NCBI GenBank assembly: GCA_023380955.1
Contig: JAMCTB010000008.1
Coordinates: 1 to 9,552, forward strand
From: Chloroflexota bacterium
Lineage (GTDB): Bacteria; Chloroflexota; UBA6077
Length of the DNA stretch: 9,552 bases
Direction of reading: 5' to 3'
Shown in pieces: positions 7,584-9,552 of the stretch (the first letter of the stretch is position 1; the number at the start of each line of letters is the position of its first letter). A model generated the notes under the pieces. That model had not been told where the DNA came from, searched no databases, and worked only from the letters and a program-made list of their open reading frames with translations. Made by a program: the position numbers and the translations under genes.

Positions 7584-7959
7584 GGTCTACGAAGCCCGAG
7601 GTCACGTCTAGGAACCGCTGTATTCGAAGAAGCTTGCCCTCTGCGCTCAGCTCCACGGCCATCAGGTCCACTCGCCAGGGCCGCTCCTCCTGGCCGGTGG
7701 CGGCCAGATACCACTCGGCCAGCCTGGCCAACCGAAGGGCCTTCGGTCGGGTTATCGTCTCTTCCGGTCGAACCAGGCAGGGTTGCCTCTTCGTTCGGAC
7801 CTCCACGAAGATCACCCCGTCGGGCGCCTCGACCACCAGATCCAACTCACCCAGACGACAGCGATAGTTCCGCGCCACCACCCGGCACCCTTCTTTCTCC
7901 AGGTACCGGCCGGCCAGATCTTCGCCCTCCCGGCCAGTGCGCTGCCGATCTGAGGTCAC
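7573..7959 (-). CDS. yraN: YraN family (UPF0102) nuclease-like protein
   Basis: A 128-residue protein of the UPF0102 family, a small PD-(D/E)XK-like fold often found beside rnhB; its cellular role is poorly defined and a structure-specific nuclease function is only inferred from fold. Residues 7-35 (RTGREGEDLAGRYLEKEG) form the conserved first helix. The core motif is RCRLGELDLVVEA (33-45) followed by GVIFVEVRTK (48-57), containing the acidic and Lys residues of the putative active site. WRVDLMAVEL and IQRFLDV close the fold. The start is taken as GTG at 7959, with GGGAG eight nt upstream and a normal family length. The frame stays open up to 8163, with an ATG at 8085 that would add 42 residues of low-complexity, non-conserved sequence. 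It follows rnhB by 157 nt and overlaps the carboxypeptidase gene by 11 nt. Confidence 0.9.
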   Translation of the reverse strand: MTSDRQRTGREGEDLAGRYLEKEGCRVVARNYRCRLGELDLVVEAPDGVIFVEVRTKRQPCLVRPEETITRPKALRLARLAEWYLAATGQEERPWRVDLMAVELSAEGKLLRIQRFLDVTSGFVDHGY

Positions 7960-8116
7960 AGAAGCAACTCCCGACCCGCCTCGATAGGCTCGTAAGGCCG
8001 ACGGTGATGGCCGCAGAGGCCCATCGGTCGTCCTTCGCCCGACACGCTTCGTCGACGCACCCTGTTGCCCCGTAGTATCGAACATCCGCCCGGTGTTGCA
8101 AAGATGCAGCGCGGAA
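7960..8116. other. Gap of 157 nt between rnhB and yraN
   Basis: No gene or promoter is recognised. The yraN frame is open through it, so it could encode an N-terminal extension from ATG at 8085. An imperfect hairpin (minus strand GATGGGCC, loop TCTGC, GGCCATC) lies near 8004-8023 and is not followed by a U-tract. Confidence 0.3.
7968..7972 (-). promoter_or_regulatory. Ribosome binding site deciding the yraN start
   Basis: GGGAG lies 8 nt before the GTG at 7959. Together with the family alignment this favours the short form of YraN over a start at 8085. Confidence 0.55.
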
Positions 8117-8836
8117 CTAGGGCGAAACGTCGTCGAGCCCCGAGCCAGAGGGCTGTCGGGCACTCGCAGGCTCCGAACCGTCCTCGGGGAAACCGGGGGT
8201 CCAGTCCACGAAGAGATCCGGACCCGTGAGCGAGCGGACCGGGGCGAAGGTTCGGCGGTGGAACGGGGTGGGGCCCGCCGCTCTGAGGGCTTCCAGGTGG
8301 CCGGGGCTCCCGTAGCCGGCGTTGTGATCCCACCCGTAGACGGGGTAGATGGCGGCCAGCCTCTTCATCAACCGGTCCCGAGTCACCTTCGCGATTATGG
8401 AGGCACAGGCTATGGAGTAGCAGAGGGCGTCGCCGTCGATGATGGCAGTGTGCGGCCCCAGGGTCGGATCGCGGAACTCGCGCCCGTCCACCAGGACGTG
8501 GTCGTAGGGGGAGACTCGGGCCAGGGCCCGCCGCATCGCCAGGCGAGAGGCCGCCAGGACGTTGAGAATCTCGATCTCCTGGACGGATGCCGCGCCCACC
8601 CCAACGGCGACCGCCTGCCGGAGGATCTCACCGTAGAGGCGCTCGCGCTGGGAGGGGGAGAGGGTCTTTGAGTCCCGCACGCCCTCGATCGCATCGCAGC
8701 CGGTGGGGACCAGGCAGGCTGCTGCTACTACCGGCCCCGCCAGTGGGCCGAGGCCCGCCTCGTCCAGGCCGACTACCCGGAGTCTCCCCTGTCGCCACAG
8801 ATCGCGCTCTCGCGCGAGGCTGGGGAACATCACCAT
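8117..8836 (-). CDS. rnhB: Ribonuclease HII
   Basis: A 239-residue enzyme that cuts RNA in RNA-DNA hybrids and initiates removal of ribonucleotides misinserted in DNA. The first catalytic pair is in GLDEAGLGPLAGPV (23-36; Asp25, Glu26), where the family normally reads DEAGRG. Further motifs are RDSKTLS (54-60), VLVDG (114-118, Asp117), IDGDALCYSIACASIIAKVTRDR (split at 133-155; Asp136 as the fourth acidic residue) and GYGSPGH (174-180) followed by GPTPFHRRTF. The C-terminal tail after DLFVDW (about 28 residues, Ser/Gly/Pro rich) is not conserved. ATG at 8836 has GGGAG about 9 nt upstream; GTG at 8833 or ATG at 8830 are alternatives. The Arg-to-Leu change at residue 29 is unusual because the GRG segment helps recognise the ribonucleotide 2'-OH. 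The gene lies 182 nt after rplS, in the rplS-rnhB-yraN order common in bacteria. Confidence 0.94.
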   Translation of the reverse strand: MVMFPSLARERDLWRQGRLRVVGLDEAGLGPLAGPVVAAACLVPTGCDAIEGVRDSKTLSPSQRERLYGEILRQAVAVGVGAASVQEIEILNVLAASRLAMRRALARVSPYDHVLVDGREFRDPTLGPHTAIIDGDALCYSIACASIIAKVTRDRLMKRLAAIYPVYGWDHNAGYGSPGHLEALRAAGPTPFHRRTFAPVRSLTGPDLFVDWTPGFPEDGSEPASARQPSGSGLDDVSP

Positions 8837-8895
8837 CCGACATCTCTCCCGGCGAGCTGCGCGGAAAGCCTGGAACTAGCTCCGGTGCCGTCCGT

Positions 8896-8922
8896 CCCTC
8901 CGGCCTGTCTCAGGCAGGAGAG
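8896..8922. other. Imperfect hairpin in the rplS-rnhB gap
   Basis: On the minus strand CTCTCC, an unpaired T, GCCTG, loop AGA, CAGGC, an unpaired C, GGAGGG form an 11-bp stem with one mismatch and one G-T pair. No U-tract follows in either direction. It lies 59 nt before the rnhB start; an RNA-processing or attenuator role is possible but unproven. Confidence 0.35.
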
Positions 8923-8988
8923 TAGTGCGCGACGAGCAGCGGGAGGGTCACCACATCGGGGAATTCGGGGGGTGTGCGATGGGGAGCA

Positions 8989-9017
8989 GTGCGGGGGACG
9001 CACGCGCACCCCCGCAC
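8989..9017 (-). terminator. GC hairpin directly after rplS, terminator-like without a U-tract
   Basis: A perfect 9-bp stem GTGCGGGGG / CCCCCGCAC encloses an 11-nt loop, starting one base after the rplS TAA. The sequence that follows on the minus strand is TGCTCCCCATC, so there is no U run. It may end or attenuate rplS transcription, or protect its 3' end while allowing read-through to rnhB. Confidence 0.5.
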
Positions 9018-9018
9018 C

Positions 9019-9408
9019 TTAAGCCTGTCCGCCCTCTGCAGATGAACGGCGGGTTGCTGCCGGTGGACGCTTCTCTTTGATCCGCGCAGCCCTGCCGACG
9101 AGCGACCTGAGGTAGTAGAGACGGGCCCGTCGCACCAGGCCGCGCCGCATCACGTCCACCTTGTCGACTCGAGGCGAAGCGAGCGAGAAGGTTCGCTCAA
9201 CGCCAACGCCGTGGCTGATGCGCCGGACGGTGAAGCTTCCGTCGGCTTGCCGCGGCTTCACCAGGCGGATGACTACGCCCTCGAAGTTCTGGAGCCTCTC
9301 TCGGCCCCCTTCGATCACTTTGACGCCAACCCGAACGGTATCCCCGGGTCCGAAATCCGGGATGTTCGCGTTGCGCTCGATGCCCAAAGCCTGATTGGGA
9401 CTGATCAC
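9019..9408 (-). CDS. rplS: 50S ribosomal protein L19
   Basis: A 129-residue component of the large ribosomal subunit located at the interface with the 30S subunit. The family pattern is complete: [20 protein letters not shown] (15-34), [12 protein letters not shown] (36-47), [21 protein letters not shown] (split over 59-79), [22 protein letters not shown] (80-101) and the closing [10 protein letters not shown] (105-114). A short C-terminal tail ([15 protein letters not shown]) is not conserved. The start is GTG at 9408, with AGGGGG six nt upstream. It has its own sigma70-like promoter 48 nt before the start codon, and a strong hairpin follows the stop, so L19 levels can be set partly apart from the genes downstream. 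Confidence 0.97.
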   Translation of the reverse strand: MISPNQALGIERNANIPDFGPGDTVRVGVKVIEGGRERLQNFEGVVIRLVKPRQADGSFTVRRISHGVGVERTFSLASPRVDKVDVMRRGLVRRARLYYLRSLVGRAARIKEKRPPAATRRSSAEGGQA

Positions 9409-9414
9409 TGCCTA

Positions 9415-9420
9415 CCCCCT
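9415..9420 (-). promoter_or_regulatory. Ribosome binding site of rplS
   Basis: AGGGGG lies 6 nt before the GTG at 9408, a strong match expected for a highly expressed ribosomal protein. Confidence 0.65.
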
Positions 9421-9455
9421 GGCCAGCACAACTTACTTACACAATACGCCGAGGG

Positions 9456-9485
9456 ATTATAGCATGGCAACCTAAAGGCTAACAA
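9456..9485 (-). promoter_or_regulatory. Sigma70-type promoter of rplS
   Basis: A -35 box TTGTTA (9480-9485, 4 of 6 consensus bases), an 18-nt spacer and a perfect -10 box TATAAT (9456-9461). Transcription should start near 9449, giving a leader of about 41 nt that ends in the rplS ribosome site. This AT-rich patch stands out in the GC-rich window. Confidence 0.7.
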
Positions 9486-9497
9486 CTGCCGCACGCG

Positions 9498-9552
9498 TCA
9501 CGGTCTCTCCAGCTGCTTCATTGCCTCTTGAACTCGCAGGCTGATCTCGCCT
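9498..9552 (-). CDS. Possible C-terminal tail of an upstream gene, product unknown
   Basis: A frame open to the right window edge encodes 17 residues, GEISLRVQEAMKQLERP, then TGA at 9498-9500. The charged helical look, the stop just before the rplS promoter and the same strand as all other genes fit the end of a real gene. The fragment is too short to identify, and I see no match to the usual C-terminus of TrmD, which often precedes rplS. Confidence 0.4.
   Translation of the reverse strand, partial: GEISLRVQEAMKQLERP

Overview
This GC-rich window looks like ordinary core chromosome from a bacterium. Every supported gene lies on the minus strand, so the biological reading order runs from the right edge to the left edge. 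GTG starts are common (rplS, yraN, cmk and the glycosyltransferase), most spacings are short and several genes overlap. Gene content (RNase HII, YraN, D,D-carboxypeptidase, PlsC, a DUF512/PDZ/radical-SAM-like protein, GlmS and a GT4 glycosyltransferase with a DTDDWEG-type motif) would suit Chloroflexota, perhaps a Dehalococcoidia-like lineage, or a deep-branching GC-rich Firmicute. That assignment is an inference from gene content and is not proven.

Right end (9552 to 8837): a 17-codon reading-frame tail that may be the end of an upstream gene is followed by a clear sigma70-type promoter (TTGTTA, 18-nt spacer, TATAAT). The promoter drives rplS (ribosomal protein L19). A strong GC hairpin sits one base after the rplS stop and a second hairpin lies about 70 nt further on. 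Neither has a U-tract.

Middle (8836 to 4932): rnhB (RNase HII), yraN (UPF0102 nuclease-like), a dacA/dacF-type D-alanyl-D-alanine carboxypeptidase, an rluB/rsuA-type pseudouridine synthase, and cmk (cytidylate kinase). cmk is broken. About 11 nt that should encode the conserved R-D-I-G segment are missing near 5235/5236, which throws the C-terminal half out of frame.

Left end (4917 to 1): plsC (1-acyl-glycerol-3-phosphate acyltransferase family), a DUF512 protein with an N-terminal PDZ domain and a CxxxCxxC cluster motif, complete glmS (glucosamine-6-phosphate synthase), and a GT4 glycosyltransferase cut off by the window edge.

The cluster mixes translation and RNA functions (L19, RluB, RNase HII), nucleotide supply (Cmk) and envelope building (carboxypeptidase, PlsC, GlmS, glycosyltransferase). 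Such housekeeping strings are common. I see no mobile element, CRISPR array, tRNA, rRNA or defence system. The points most worth a second look are the cmk lesion, the Arg-to-Leu change in the RNase HII GRG motif, and the tight coupling of the uncharacterised DUF512 gene to glmS.
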